Positions 1-8,060 are shown, counted from the first letter of the stretch. The stretch is 64,000 nt of DNA from Hymenobacter sedentarius (GCF_001507645.1 NZ_CP013909.1:186001-250000); one strand, 5' to 3'. Translations and numbers: made by a program. Notes: generated by a model not told the origin, from the letters alone.

Positions 1-1153
1 TGCTGGTGCGGCCCGATACTTTGGTGGCGTTGAGCAGCGGCGTTTCGGCGGGGTTGCGCACGATGCGCTCGTTGGGGCCGGCTTGCACGTTGTAGAAGCC
101 CACCGGGGTGGCGCCCACCCGGCGCGAATAAAACAAATTGCCTTTGTTGAACAGCTCGGTGCCTTCGGTAAAGAAGGGCCGGTTTTCGTTGAACTGCACT
201 TCAAAGGGCGAGAGGTTGAGCACCTGGTTGTCGCTCTGCACCTGCCCAAAGTCGGGCACCAGCGTGGCGTCGAGCGTGAAGCTTTCGTTGATGCCCCACT
301 TGATGTCGGCCCCGCCGTTGAAGCTGGTGGTGGTGCGCTTGGTGCCTTCGGCGTTCAGGGGGTTGTGGTTGACGTAAGCCGACACGTAGGGTGTGAGCGA
401 GAGGCGCAGCGGCGGCTTCAGGTCGCGCAGGCCGGTGAGCTCGCCCCACTGGTTCACGAAGCCCGACACCTGGGGCTTCACCTCGTTCCAGAAAAACTGC
501 TGGTTTTCGCGCTTGCGCTGGCGGGCAAAGTTCAGGCCCCAGAGCTGCTCGGGCGCCCCGCTGAAGCGGATGGCCGAGTACGGAATGCGCAGTTCGGCTA
601 CCCAGTCGGTGCCGCGCTGCACGGCGCGGCTTTCCCACACCGCATTCCAGTTGCCGTCTTCGCCCCCGGCCGGCGAATAGCGCGCATCGAGCTGCACGCC
701 CGAAGCCGTGACCGTAAAATTGTAGCCGTTGAGCTGGTCGTGGTAGGTGTCGATGAACACGCTGAACAAGTCGGAATTGCCGAAATTATCCCGTGCCGTA
801 AGCTCCCGCAGGATGGAGTCCTGCGAGATGTCGTGCATGACGGCCCCCACGTACAGGGCGGCGTCGTCGTAGAGCACGCGCACTTCGGTCGGGTATTTTT
901 CGTGCGGGCCGGGGTTGGGCCGCTGCTGGATGAAGTCGGTGGCAACGGGCGCCTCGCGCCAGGCCGCCTCGTCGAGCACACCATCGATTTTCACGGCTTC
1001 GCGGAGGCGCACCGCGCCCAGCTGGCGCTTGGGCCCGGCCGTGGCCGTGGGAGCAGCCGCGGGGGCGGCGGTTTGGGCCAGGGCATTGGGCAAGGCCAGC
1101 CCAAGAAACCCGATAAATAGAAAGAAAGCGCGCAGAGAAAAGGTGCTGGTCAT
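1..1153 (-). CDS. DUF5916 protein with N-terminal CBM9-like domain (partial, 3' end outside window)
   Basis: The reading frame is open from an ATG at 1151-1153 to the left edge, giving 384 residues without a stop. A signal peptide covers about residues 1-27 (ending NALAQ). Residues of about 45-215 resemble the carbohydrate-binding module 9-like domain that precedes DUF5916, beginning at IDGVLDEAAW. The stretch NENRPFFTEGTELF near residue 320, followed by FYSRRVG, is characteristic of the DUF5916 part, which is thought to form an outer-membrane beta-barrel related to TonB receptors. Family members are usually about twice this length, so roughly half is missing here. The substrate is unknown. 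It stands alone on the minus strand, downstream of the sigma/DUF4097 cassettes. The family call is confident; a transport role is inferred. Confidence 0.85.
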   Translation of the reverse strand, partial: MTSTFSLRAFFLFIGFLGLALPNALAQTAAPAAAPTATAGPKRQLGAVRLREAVKIDGVLDEAAWREAPVATDFIQQRPNPGPHEKYPTEVRVLYDDAALYVGAVMHDISQDSILRELTARDNFGNSDLFSVFIDTYHDQLNGYNFTVTASGVQLDARYSPAGGEDGNWNAVWESRAVQRGTDWVAELRIPYSAIRFSGAPEQLWGLNFARQRKRENQQFFWNEVKPQVSGFVNQWGELTGLRDLKPPLRLSLTPYVSAYVNHNPLNAEGTKRTTTSFNGGADIKWGINESFTLDATLVPDFGQVQSDNQVLNLSPFEVQFNENRPFFTEGTELFNKGNLFYSRRVGATPVGFYNVQAGPNERIVRNPAETPLLNATKVSGRTS

Positions 1154-1332
1154 AGCAGAAAGAAGTGTGGTGGATATAGATGCAAAACGGCGCACACGGT
1201 TGCCCAACTCTTCGGACGCCTCCAAAAAAATCAGGAAAACTCGTTCTTAAAGGCTGGCCATCAGGACGCACGAATGCGGGTGGCCGCCGGTGTGGCGCCC
1301 TTTTGCGTGGAAACTCCCGCCTTGTGGAATGG

Positions 1333-2079
1333 TTACTTGCGCTTGCGGAAATACACGTCGTTGCTGATGGATTCGAGCTTGACGAGCGGGCCGCTGCCCT
1401 TCAGGGTGCCGCGCAGCTGGTAGCCCACCATGGGGTTTTTCTGCGGGGTTGAGCTAAACGCAATGTCCTGGTCGGTGTACACCTCGCCCGTGATGGTTTT
1501 GAGGGCCAGCTCGGCGCCCTTGGTAGCAGGCCAGGCCACGTCCACAAAGCCGCTCAGAGACTTGGCCTCGATGGCCCCGGTGAGGCCCACGATGTCGATG
1601 TTGCCACTGAGCGTGCTCACGTGCAGGGCCACATCGGCGGGCACGGTGATGTCGTACTCAATCAAGGCGCACACCTGGTTCACTACGCGGCCGTCGTGGT
1701 CGCGGGCGCCGCCGTTTTTGCCGTTGGTGATGTACGTATCGCCGTAGTAGGAGCCGCCGTTGGGGCAGTCGCCGGGCTCGGCTTTGCGCAGCATTTCCTT
1801 GTCAAACTCCGAGGTCAGCTTCAGCTCCTCGCCGGCCGGCTCCAGGGTGAGCAGCAAGGCATCGTTGAGCTTGTTTTGGTTGATGCTGACGGAGGCCTTC
1901 ACGGTCATTTTGCCGCTGGCCCCGGCCCGGATGTGGATGTTGCTGGCCTGCCGCAGGTTGAGAAACACCCGCTGGCCGGCCGTTAGATTAGCGCTTTTTT
2001 CGATGATTTTTTGGGCCGTAGCCTGCTGGACGCCGCTCGCGGCAATGACCAGCAACAGGAAGAATATAAGGCGGCGCAT
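1333..2079 (-). CDS. Exported DUF4097-like beta-solenoid protein (cassette 1, gene 4)
   Basis: This 248-residue protein has a clear signal peptide (MRRLIFFLLLVIAASG, then TAQ). The start is the ATG at 2077-2079; an in-frame extension upstream would lack a signal sequence and would run into a repeat. The body contains the short repeating beta-strand pattern typical of DUF4097 putative adhesins (HVSTLSGNIDIVG, AKSLSGFVDVAW, LKTITGEVYTD, LESISNDVYFRK). It differs from the other three DUF4097 proteins by a Cys-containing insert (about residues 100-140). It is the last gene of the first sigma cassette and lies 221 nt after its neighbour, so it may be transcribed partly on its own. The molecular role of DUF4097 proteins is not established; envelope sensing is an inference from the context. 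Confidence 0.85.
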   Translation of the reverse strand: MRRLIFFLLLVIAASGVQQATAQKIIEKSANLTAGQRVFLNLRQASNIHIRAGASGKMTVKASVSINQNKLNDALLLTLEPAGEELKLTSEFDKEMLRKAEPGDCPNGGSYYGDTYITNGKNGGARDHDGRVVNQVCALIEYDITVPADVALHVSTLSGNIDIVGLTGAIEAKSLSGFVDVAWPATKGAELALKTITGEVYTDQDIAFSSTPQKNPMVGYQLRGTLKGSGPLVKLESISNDVYFRKRK

Positions 2080-2177
2080 GATGCAGAAAATGAGAGGTGA
2101 AAGGCTGGGGTTGAGTGATAGTGGAGCGGGAAAAAGAACGTCATGCAGAGCACCGTCTGTCATGGTGAAGAGCCGTT

Positions 2178-2264
2178 TGTCATGCTGAGCGTAGTGAAGC
2201 ATCTTATCACGTCACAACGTTTCGTTCAGCGAGGATAAGACGCTTCGCTACGCTCTGCATGACA
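2178..2264. repeat. Extragenic inverted repeat, TCATGCTGAGC family
   Basis: The left arm (2178-2208) and right arm (2233-2264) are imperfect reverse complements, each with the core tcatgc-gagcgtag-gaagc. A shorter related fragment lies just before it at about 2139-2165. The same family occurs again at 4719-4819. It lies between two DUF4097 genes in the same direction and would form a long hairpin in their transcript. Confidence 0.75.
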
Positions 2265-2300
2265 CGAGGCGCAGTGAAGCCGTCTTTTTAAAGCTTCAGG

Positions 2301-3071
2301 CTACTTGGCTTTGCGGACAAAAACGTCGCCGCTCACGGTTTTGAGTGACAGTTGGTTGCCGCCGCCGTTGATGGTGCCGTCAACCACCTGGCCGCCCACG
2401 TGGCGCATGCTGGCGTCCTGGCCTTTGCCCAGGTTCAGGTCGAAGTCGGTGTACACCTCGCCCGAAACCGAGCGCAGCTTCAGCGTGGCCTTGGTGTTGG
2501 CGGGCATGCTCACGTCCACATCGCCGCTCACGGTAGAAATGGAGCTGGGACCCTGGCGCAGCGGGGCAAAGCGCACCTGCACGTCGCCGCTCACGGTGTT
2601 GGCCACCACGGGGCCGGCCACGTTGGTGAGCTTGATGTCGCCGTTTTTCACGTTTATCTCGAGGTCGCCGGTCACGTCGCGCACGGCCACGTCGCCGCCG
2701 TTCCAGTTGGTCTGGTTGTACTGCACAGTAGAGTTGCGCGGAACACGAATGGTGTAGTTGGCGTCTTTGCGCGAGGCCCGCACAATGTGCACGGTGTTGT
2801 CCTGCTGCGTCACGGCCAAGCCGATTTTGGTGTTGTCCACGGCCGAGTTGTAGATGGGGCGCAGGCCCTCGGCGCGCTTGGGTGTTTCTTCGTAGCCGTC
2901 GCCTTTTATCACCAGCTCGTTGCCGTCGATGCCTTCCACCGTCACGTCGCTGCCCTGCATGTCGATGATGATTTTGCGGTCTTTGCCGCCGAGTTTGGTG
3001 CGGTATTCCTGGGCGTGCCCGGCCTGGGCCGCCAGCAGGCCCGCCAATGCGAGTACAATGAGCTTGTTCAT
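2301..3071 (-). CDS. Exported DUF4097 family protein (cassette 1, gene 3)
   Basis: This 256-residue protein starts at the ATG at 3069-3071 with the signal peptide MNKLIVLALAGLLAAQAGHA. Repeated strand-turn units give the beta-solenoid pattern of DUF4097: VAVRDVTGDLEINVKNGD, VANTVSGDVQV, ISTVSGDVDV, LRSVSGEVYTDF, LKTVSGDVFVRKAK. The ending VFVRKAK is almost the same as ILLRKAK in the paralogue at 4878-5750, which supports duplication of the cassette. It follows the anti-sigma gene by 98 nt on the same strand. It probably acts in the periplasm or at the cell surface. The function is unknown; a link to the sigma/anti-sigma pair is inferred from gene order only. Confidence 0.88.
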   Translation of the reverse strand: MNKLIVLALAGLLAAQAGHAQEYRTKLGGKDRKIIIDMQGSDVTVEGIDGNELVIKGDGYEETPKRAEGLRPIYNSAVDNTKIGLAVTQQDNTVHIVRASRKDANYTIRVPRNSTVQYNQTNWNGGDVAVRDVTGDLEINVKNGDIKLTNVAGPVVANTVSGDVQVRFAPLRQGPSSISTVSGDVDVSMPANTKATLKLRSVSGEVYTDFDLNLGKGQDASMRHVGGQVVDGTINGGGNQLSLKTVSGDVFVRKAK

Positions 3072-3169
3072 GGAGGTAAAAAAGTTAGGCAAGTGAGGTC
3101 CTGGCGCGGCGCCGGAGGCCGGCGCCGCGAGCAGAAAACAGGTGAGAAAAGAGTAGGAAAACGAGAAGA

Positions 3170-4024
3170 CTAAATCAGTTTGCCGATGCCGGCTTCGGCC
3201 TGGGCCCGCACCACGGGCAGGGCATCGGGGCGTTTGGCCAGACGCTCGAGCTGGGGCACGGCCCGGCGCACGCGCATCGACACCACCATGTCAATCAGTG
3301 CGATTTGCACGTTGGGGTCGGTTTGGATGGGCAGGGAGTTAGCCAGGCCCTCCCGCACCCGGGGGTCGTCGCGGAGGCGGTACAAGGCTTCGCAGGCCGC
3401 CAGGCGCACGTTGGGGTTGGGGTCGAAATTGAGGGTATTGAGGAGCACCTGCACGGTGGGGTCGCCGGGCTCGGATTCTTTGGGCGAGTTGGTCACCAGC
3501 CGAATCCGGTCGCTGGCCGAAACCGTGCGGCCGTTGTCGCCGGTCAGGGCTTGGGCCAGGGCGTAGGGGGTGTTTTTATCCGCTTCGGAAGTGGTGGCCA
3601 CGCCGTCGGTGGAGCGCCCGCCCCAGGGTAGCTGGCGGCCGAGGAATACGCCGGCCGCAATCAGCATAATGCTGGCGGCGATGCGCATCCAGTTATTGGC
3701 CACCGCCGTGGGCCACATCGACACCACCTTGGCTTCGGGTTGAGCCGGGGCCGGAGCGCTGGGCACTGCGGTGGGCAACAAGGCCTTCTGCTCTTCCAGC
3801 ATGGCCATAAAGTTGGCGCGCAGGGCCGTGCGGGGCACTTCGGGCAGGGCCGCGTCCAGGTCGTTGGTGAGAGCACGGAGCTGGGTTACTTGCAGCTGGC
3901 AGGCGGGGCAGGTGGGCAGGTGGGCCGCCACGCGGTCGGCCTCGGCAGCGGGCAGGCAGTGCTCCACGTAGGCCGGCAGCAGCGCTTCTAGCTCGTGGTA
4001 GGCAGAAAGTTCGGGCGTTTTCAT
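3170..4024 (-). CDS. Anti-sigma factor: zinc finger, one membrane segment, HEAT-like repeats (cassette 1, gene 2)
   Basis: This 284-residue protein has three parts. The N-terminal zf-HC2 anti-sigma zinc finger carries H35, C39 and C42 in AAHLPTCPAC. A single membrane segment lies at about residues 111-130 (WMRIAASIMLIAAGVFLG). From about residue 190 to the end are helical repeats of the HEAT type (FDPNPNVRLAACEAL, then QIALIDMVVSM). The expected arrangement is a cytoplasmic zinc finger that binds the sigma factor, with the HEAT part in the periplasm. The gene starts 3 nt after the sigma gene's stop, so the two are almost certainly co-transcribed. Many zf-HC2 anti-sigma factors lack such a HEAT domain, so it may be the sensor; that part is inferred. 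Confidence 0.85.
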   Translation of the reverse strand: MKTPELSAYHELEALLPAYVEHCLPAAEADRVAAHLPTCPACQLQVTQLRALTNDLDAALPEVPRTALRANFMAMLEEQKALLPTAVPSAPAPAQPEAKVVSMWPTAVANNWMRIAASIMLIAAGVFLGRQLPWGGRSTDGVATTSEADKNTPYALAQALTGDNGRTVSASDRIRLVTNSPKESEPGDPTVQVLLNTLNFDPNPNVRLAACEALYRLRDDPRVREGLANSLPIQTDPNVQIALIDMVVSMRVRRAVPQLERLAKRPDALPVVRAQAEAGIGKLI

Positions 4025-4027
4025 GGC

Positions 4028-4582
4028 TTAGGTAGCGAAATAGATTTTGCGCAGCGCCTGCAGGGCGCGGTGGGCTTTTACGCGGGCGGCTTCGGCGGTG
4101 CAGCCCAGCAGCTGCCCGATTTCTTCGTAGCCGAAGCCCTGGAAGCGGTTCAGCACCAGGATTTCGCGCTGCGGGGCGGGCAGCATCGCCAGGGCCTCGT
4201 GCAGGTCGTCGGCGCAGGTGCTCACCCGCATTTGAGAGACGGCCGCGCCGCGCAAGCCGCCGGTGCGCTCCACTTCCTCCACGTCCACATCGGCGGCGCG
4301 CAGCTTTTCGCGGCGCTGCCAGTAGTCGGCGTGCACGTTGCGGGCCATCTGGTACACCCAGGCCTTGAAGGGCTGGGTGGGCTGGTAGCTGCTGCGGTAT
4401 TTAAGGATGCGCTCGAACACAGTCTGGGTGAGGTCTTCGCTGGTTTCGCGGTCGTTGGTGAGGCGGGTGAGGTAATTGAACAAGGGCCCGTGGTACCGTT
4501 CGAATAGCGGCACGAGCTGGTCGAGGTCATCGGCCCGGACAGCGGCCATCAGTGCTTCGTCGCTCGTACTCGTGGTGGTCAC
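4028..4582 (-). CDS. ECF-type RNA polymerase sigma-70 factor (cassette 1, gene 1)
   Basis: At 184 residues this is normal ECF size. Region 2 lies at about residues 15-90, with PLFERYHGPLFNYL, SEDLTQTVFERIL and FKAWVYQMARNVHADYWQRR. Region 4 lies at about residues 125-180, with LPAPQREILVLNRFQGFGYEEIGQLLGCT as its helix-turn-helix core. The start is a GTG at 4580-4582. It is the first gene of an apparent operon with the HEAT-bearing anti-sigma factor. The gene at 7509-8060 is a paralogue in the same position of a second cassette. ECF factors usually activate their own operon; no conserved promoter shared by the two cassettes could be made out by eye. Confidence 0.95.
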   Translation of the reverse strand: MTTTSTSDEALMAAVRADDLDQLVPLFERYHGPLFNYLTRLTNDRETSEDLTQTVFERILKYRSSYQPTQPFKAWVYQMARNVHADYWQRREKLRAADVDVEEVERTGGLRGAAVSQMRVSTCADDLHEALAMLPAPQREILVLNRFQGFGYEEIGQLLGCTAEAARVKAHRALQALRKIYFAT

Positions 4583-4718
4583 GGGTGGTGGTTTGGAGTG
4601 GGATTGAAAGGAGTACCGGGCTTTGGGCCATTCGTTACATGGTGGCTCAATTTTTTTTTCAAGCTCAGAAATGAGCTAAAAAAGAACTTCATACAGAGCG
4701 CAGAAAAATTGAGATAAA

Positions 4719-4819
4719 AAAGAACGTCATGCTGAGCTTGTCAAAGCATCTCTACCGCGCAACTAATTGAATTTAGTATGCAGTAGAGATGCTTCGACAA
4801 GCTCAGCATGACGTTCTTT
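4719..4819. repeat. Extragenic inverted repeat, TCATGCTGAGC family
   Basis: Two 37-bp arms (4719-4755 and 4783-4819) are reverse complements with one mismatch, separated by 27 nt. The core is acgtcatgctgagcttgtc followed by aagcatctctac. It lies between the second cassette's last gene and the first cassette's sigma gene, where it could fold into a strong hairpin and separate the two transcripts. There is no clear T-run, so terminator activity is not certain. Confidence 0.85.
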
Positions 4820-4877
4820 ATTTCAGCCTGAGTGCTGGTAGGCATGACGTTGCATCATGCTCGAAAAACGACTGGCC

Positions 4878-5750
4878 TTACTTGGCTTTGCGCAGCAGGA
4901 TGTCGCCGTTCATGGTTTTCAGCATCACCTCGGCGCCGCCGCCGTTGACTTTGCCATAGGTCCAGTCGTCGGTGCTGATGCGGTAGAGGCCATTCTGGGA
5001 CGTACGGGTCACTTTGGGCGTGTTCTTGTCCACGGCCACGTCAAAGTCGCTGTACACATTGCCGCGGTCCGACTTCATCTTGAGGGCGGCTTTGGCATTG
5101 CTCGGGAACGTGACGTCGACCTTGCCGTTGAGGGTGGAGAAGGCCATGGGCGCCCCTGATTTCACGCTTTTGAAGGTAGCCGTGAGGCTGCCGTTCACGG
5201 TGTTGGCCACGGCCGAGCCCGATACCTGGTTGAGCTGAATGGGGCCATTTACGTTGGAGATTTCCAGCTCACCGTTCACGTTCTCGACGATGATGTCGCC
5301 GTTGTTGACGGTGCTCAGCTTGAGCGAGAAGTTCTGGGGCACCTTGATGGTAAGGTCCACGGGCCGCATGTGCGACTCGGTCGAAATCTCGACCACGTTG
5401 TTCTTCTCTTCGGCCGTCAGGTTCAGGCCCGATACGTTGGAGAGGCGCTTCATGCCGGCCGGGGCGGGGCCGTCGTCGTTGCGCTCGCTGTGCCGGCCCG
5501 AATTACGGGGGCGGGCCGCGGCATCAATCACCACGTCTTTGCCGCCGTAGCCGGTCACGTGAATAAAGCCGTTGACCAGGCCCACTTCCAGCGTACCGGG
5601 CTTGCCGGGCGAGCTGAGGGCTACCGTGAGTTGTTCCTTGGTATCCTTGGCATCCTGGGCCAGCGCCGGCAGGGCGCCGGCAAGGAGGAGAAGGGCAAGG
5701 CTCGCCCGCCGCACGGGGTGCGTGAAGGCCATTTGAACTAAGTTGTTCAT
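4878..5750 (-). CDS. Exported DUF4097 family protein (cassette 2, gene 4)
   Basis: This 290-residue protein has an N-terminal signal sequence (RRASLALLLLAGALPALAQ); an ATG at codon 7 is an alternative start. Strand-turn repeats of the DUF4097 type run through the second half: LSTVNNGDIIVENVNGEL, ISNVNGPIQLNQVSGS, VANTVNGSLTATF, FSTLNGKVDVTF, MKSDRGNVYSDFDV. It ends MLKTMNGDILLRKAK. It follows the neighbouring DUF4097 gene by 18 nt, so both are probably on one mRNA. It most resembles the protein at 2301-3071. Exact function unknown. Confidence 0.88.
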   Translation of the reverse strand: MNNLVQMAFTHPVRRASLALLLLAGALPALAQDAKDTKEQLTVALSSPGKPGTLEVGLVNGFIHVTGYGGKDVVIDAAARPRNSGRHSERNDDGPAPAGMKRLSNVSGLNLTAEEKNNVVEISTESHMRPVDLTIKVPQNFSLKLSTVNNGDIIVENVNGELEISNVNGPIQLNQVSGSAVANTVNGSLTATFKSVKSGAPMAFSTLNGKVDVTFPSNAKAALKMKSDRGNVYSDFDVAVDKNTPKVTRTSQNGLYRISTDDWTYGKVNGGGAEVMLKTMNGDILLRKAK

Positions 5751-5768
5751 CGTTGATAAGGGAAAGTA

Positions 5769-6641
5769 CTATTGTTTGGAGACGGTCACGTCGCCGTTGA
5801 TGGTTTCGAATCGCAGGTCGGGCCCGCCTTTGCCGATGCGCACGGCGGTTTCCTTGGTGAGCTTGTAGACGGTGCCGCCGCCGCGGCCCTCCTGGTTTTT
5901 GGTGACTTGCACCGGCAGGACTTCCGCATTGGCAAAGTCGGTGTAGAACTCCCCGTGCATGCTCTTGAAGTGCATGTCGGCGCCCAGGTTGGCCGGGTAG
6001 TGCACCCGAATCTGGCCGTTGATGGTGTGGTAGGACGAAGCCCCGGGCGGGTTGGCGGCGTAGGTGGCGTCCACGTTGCCGTTCACGGTGTGGGCCCAGG
6101 TGGTGCCCTTCACGTTTTTGAGGGTGATGGAGCCGTTCACGTTGCCCACGTGCAGGGGCCCGGTCACGTCCTGCACGAGCACGGCGCCGTTGTTCACCGT
6201 CGACACGTGCAGGTTGAGCTGGTAGGGCACCTTCACCACAAAGTCATAATTGTAGCGGTAGTCAATGTCCTTGTGGTTCCAGCTGCGGTGGTCGTTGGTG
6301 TGCGGACGTGAGTCGAAGGGCCCGCTCAGGTACACCACCACGCTATCGCCGTGCTGCTGGAAGCCCAGCTGGGCCTCTTTCCTGCCTTGCTCCAGGGCAG
6401 CCGCGTCGTCGGCCCGTATGGTTTTGGTAGCTTCCACCAGCACCTTGTTGCCGGCGTAGCCCTGCACCGTCACCGAGCCGTTGATGTTATAGAGGGCCAG
6501 GGTGCTGCGCCCGGCATCGGCCGTGAGCGTAAATTCCTTGCTGATTTGCTCCTTGGCTTCTTTGCTCTGCGCCCAGCACCCGGTGCTAGACAGCAGCAAA
6601 AGCAGGGCGCTCAGGCTGGGGCGAATATTGGGGCTGGTCAT
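5769..6641 (-). CDS. Exported DUF4097 family protein (cassette 2, gene 3)
   Basis: This 290-residue protein opens with a hydrophobic signal (LSALLLLLSSTGCWAQ). Cys in TGCW could make it a lipoprotein, but the fit to a lipobox is weak. DUF4097-type repeats include LHVSTVNNGAVLVQDVTG, VGNVNGSITLKNV, AHTVNGNVDATY, YHTINGQIRVHY, FKSMHGEFYTDF and FETINGDVTVSKQ. Its first 56 nt overlap the end of the anti-sigma gene in another frame, which suggests translational coupling. No other ATG would keep the signal peptide, so the overlap appears real. It is a paralogue of the three other DUF4097 genes in this region. Confidence 0.87.
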   Translation of the reverse strand: MTSPNIRPSLSALLLLLSSTGCWAQSKEAKEQISKEFTLTADAGRSTLALYNINGSVTVQGYAGNKVLVEATKTIRADDAAALEQGRKEAQLGFQQHGDSVVVYLSGPFDSRPHTNDHRSWNHKDIDYRYNYDFVVKVPYQLNLHVSTVNNGAVLVQDVTGPLHVGNVNGSITLKNVKGTTWAHTVNGNVDATYAANPPGASSYHTINGQIRVHYPANLGADMHFKSMHGEFYTDFANAEVLPVQVTKNQEGRGGGTVYKLTKETAVRIGKGGPDLRFETINGDVTVSKQ

Positions 6642-7497
6642 GGCTGAGGGGGGTTGAGGGCGCGGCGGGCCGGCCGTGGGACAGGGTTTGAATGGTTTGT
6701 TCGATTTTGCTCTTCACCGTCTGGTCCAGGTTTTCCTGCTTGAGCAGCTCACGCAGCGGCTTCACCGAGCGGCGCTCCTGCAGCTGCACCATCACGTCGG
6801 CCAGGGCGGTTTGCACCAGCGGCGAATCCTGGTTGGCCAGGGCGTGCACCAGGCCCAGGCGCACCGTGGGGTCTTGCGCCAGGGGGGCCAGGGCTTCCAG
6901 CGTGGCCAGGCGCACGTTCACGTTGGGGTCGTTATTGAGGGTGCTGAGCAGGGCATTCACCACGCGGGCGTTGGGGCCGTCCAGTTGCTTGGTGTAGCTC
7001 ACGGCCCGCAGCCGCTCGGTGGCCGAGGGGTTTTCGATAAGTGCCAGCAGCATCATCTGCCGCATGTCGCCTACCTGGCCTGCCAGCGCCGCGATTTGCT
7101 GCTGTTCGGCGCGCTCGGGCTTGTGCTCGTTGTTGAGCCAGTAGCCCCCTATCAGCCCCACTCCTATCAGGCAGGCGCTGTACACCAGCCGCAGCAGCGG
7201 CACCGGAATTTCCAGGGCCAGCCACCGCTGCCACAAACCCTTGAGCGAGTAGCTGGGCGCGGCTTCCTCCTGCTCCTTAAATGCGCTGAGCATGGCGTAG
7301 AAATCGGCGCGCACGTGCGGGCTGGGCTCGGGCACCGGTACGTTGCCCATGGTTTGCCACACCCGCTGCACGGCCTGCAGCTCCTCGCGGCAGTCGGCGC
7401 AGTCGGCCAGGTGGGCCGCCAGTTCCTGCTGCTCGGTGGGGGTCAGCTGGCTGCTCAGGTAATCGACTAATTGCTCTTTGGTGCGTTCACAGTTCAT
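6586..7497 (-). CDS. Anti-sigma factor: zinc finger, one membrane segment, HEAT-like repeats (cassette 2, gene 2)
   Basis: This 303-residue protein has the same architecture as the one at 3170-4024. A zf-HC2 zinc finger holds H29, C33 and C36 (AAHLADCADC). One membrane helix lies at about residues 101-121 (LLRLVYSACLIGVGLIGGYW). HEAT-like repeats follow from about residue 180 (NDPNVNVRLATLEALAPL, QDPTVRLGLVHAL, QTALADVMVQL). The C-terminal tail (about 30 residues) is proline-rich and overlaps the next gene by 56 nt. It starts 11 nt after the sigma gene. Expected role: hold the ECF sigma factor at the membrane until a periplasmic signal arrives. The use of HEAT repeats for sensing is an inference. 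Confidence 0.85.
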   Translation of the reverse strand: MNCERTKEQLVDYLSSQLTPTEQQELAAHLADCADCREELQAVQRVWQTMGNVPVPEPSPHVRADFYAMLSAFKEQEEAAPSYSLKGLWQRWLALEIPVPLLRLVYSACLIGVGLIGGYWLNNEHKPERAEQQQIAALAGQVGDMRQMMLLALIENPSATERLRAVSYTKQLDGPNARVVNALLSTLNNDPNVNVRLATLEALAPLAQDPTVRLGLVHALANQDSPLVQTALADVMVQLQERRSVKPLRELLKQENLDQTVKSKIEQTIQTLSHGRPAAPSTPLSHDQPQYSPQPERPAFAAV

Positions 7498-7508
7498 AGC
7501 TCTAGCAG

Positions 7509-8060
7509 TTAATTTTCGATGCGCAGGTAGCTCGCCTTCAGCTCGTTCATGGCGCGGTGCACGCGCACCTTCACGGCGCCTTCGGTGGTGTTCAGCACCC
7601 GGGCTATTTCACCGTACTTCATTTCCTGAAACCGGCTCAAGACCAGGATTTCGCGGTCTTCGGGGCGCAGCCGGCCCAGTGCCTGGTGCAGCAGGGCCAC
7701 GTCCTGGGCCTGCTCCAGGCTGGCATCGGCTGCGGCGCCGCCAGCCAAGTGCTCGGCCATGCTGTCGATGTCGGTGTGGTGGGCATCGTGGCGGTTTTTC
7801 TTGATGAAGTCGGCCAGCACGTTGCGGGCCAGGTGGTACATCCAGGTGCGAAACTCGCCGTCGCCGGTGAAGGTGTGGCGGTATTTGAGCATGCGGTAGA
7901 AGACATTCTGCACTAGGTCTTCGCTGGCATCGGCGCGGCCCAGCATGTGGTAAAGAAAGCCGAACAGCTGGCGGTGGTAGCGCTCAAAGAGCAGGCCCAT
8001 CCGGTCCAGGTCGCCGCCTTTCACCCGCAGCATCAATGCATTATCCGATAGCGAGTCCAA
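7509..8060 (-). CDS. ECF-type RNA polymerase sigma-70 factor (cassette 2, gene 1)
   Basis: This 183-residue ECF sigma factor has region 2 at about residues 15-90 (LLFERYHRQLFGFLYHML, SEDLVQNVFYRML, FRTWMYHLARNVLADFIKK) and region 4 at about residues 120-175 (LRPEDREILVLSRFQEMKYGEIARVLNTT). The assigned start is a TTG at 8058-8060, preceding MDSLSDNALML; the first ATG is nine codons in. It resembles the sigma factor at 4028-4582 and heads an equivalent set of genes. Expected to be released by the anti-sigma factor downstream and to transcribe this operon and possibly others. Confidence 0.94.
   Translation of the reverse strand: MDSLSDNALMLRVKGGDLDRMGLLFERYHRQLFGFLYHMLGRADASEDLVQNVFYRMLKYRHTFTGDGEFRTWMYHLARNVLADFIKKNRHDAHHTDIDSMAEHLAGGAAADASLEQAQDVALLHQALGRLRPEDREILVLSRFQEMKYGEIARVLNTTEGAVKVRVHRAMNELKASYLRIEN

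Noticed and set aside
83-1120. Plus-strand frame of 345 codons over the DUF5916 gene
   Set aside because: The minus-strand frame has a signal peptide and clear family motifs; the plus-strand frame has none.
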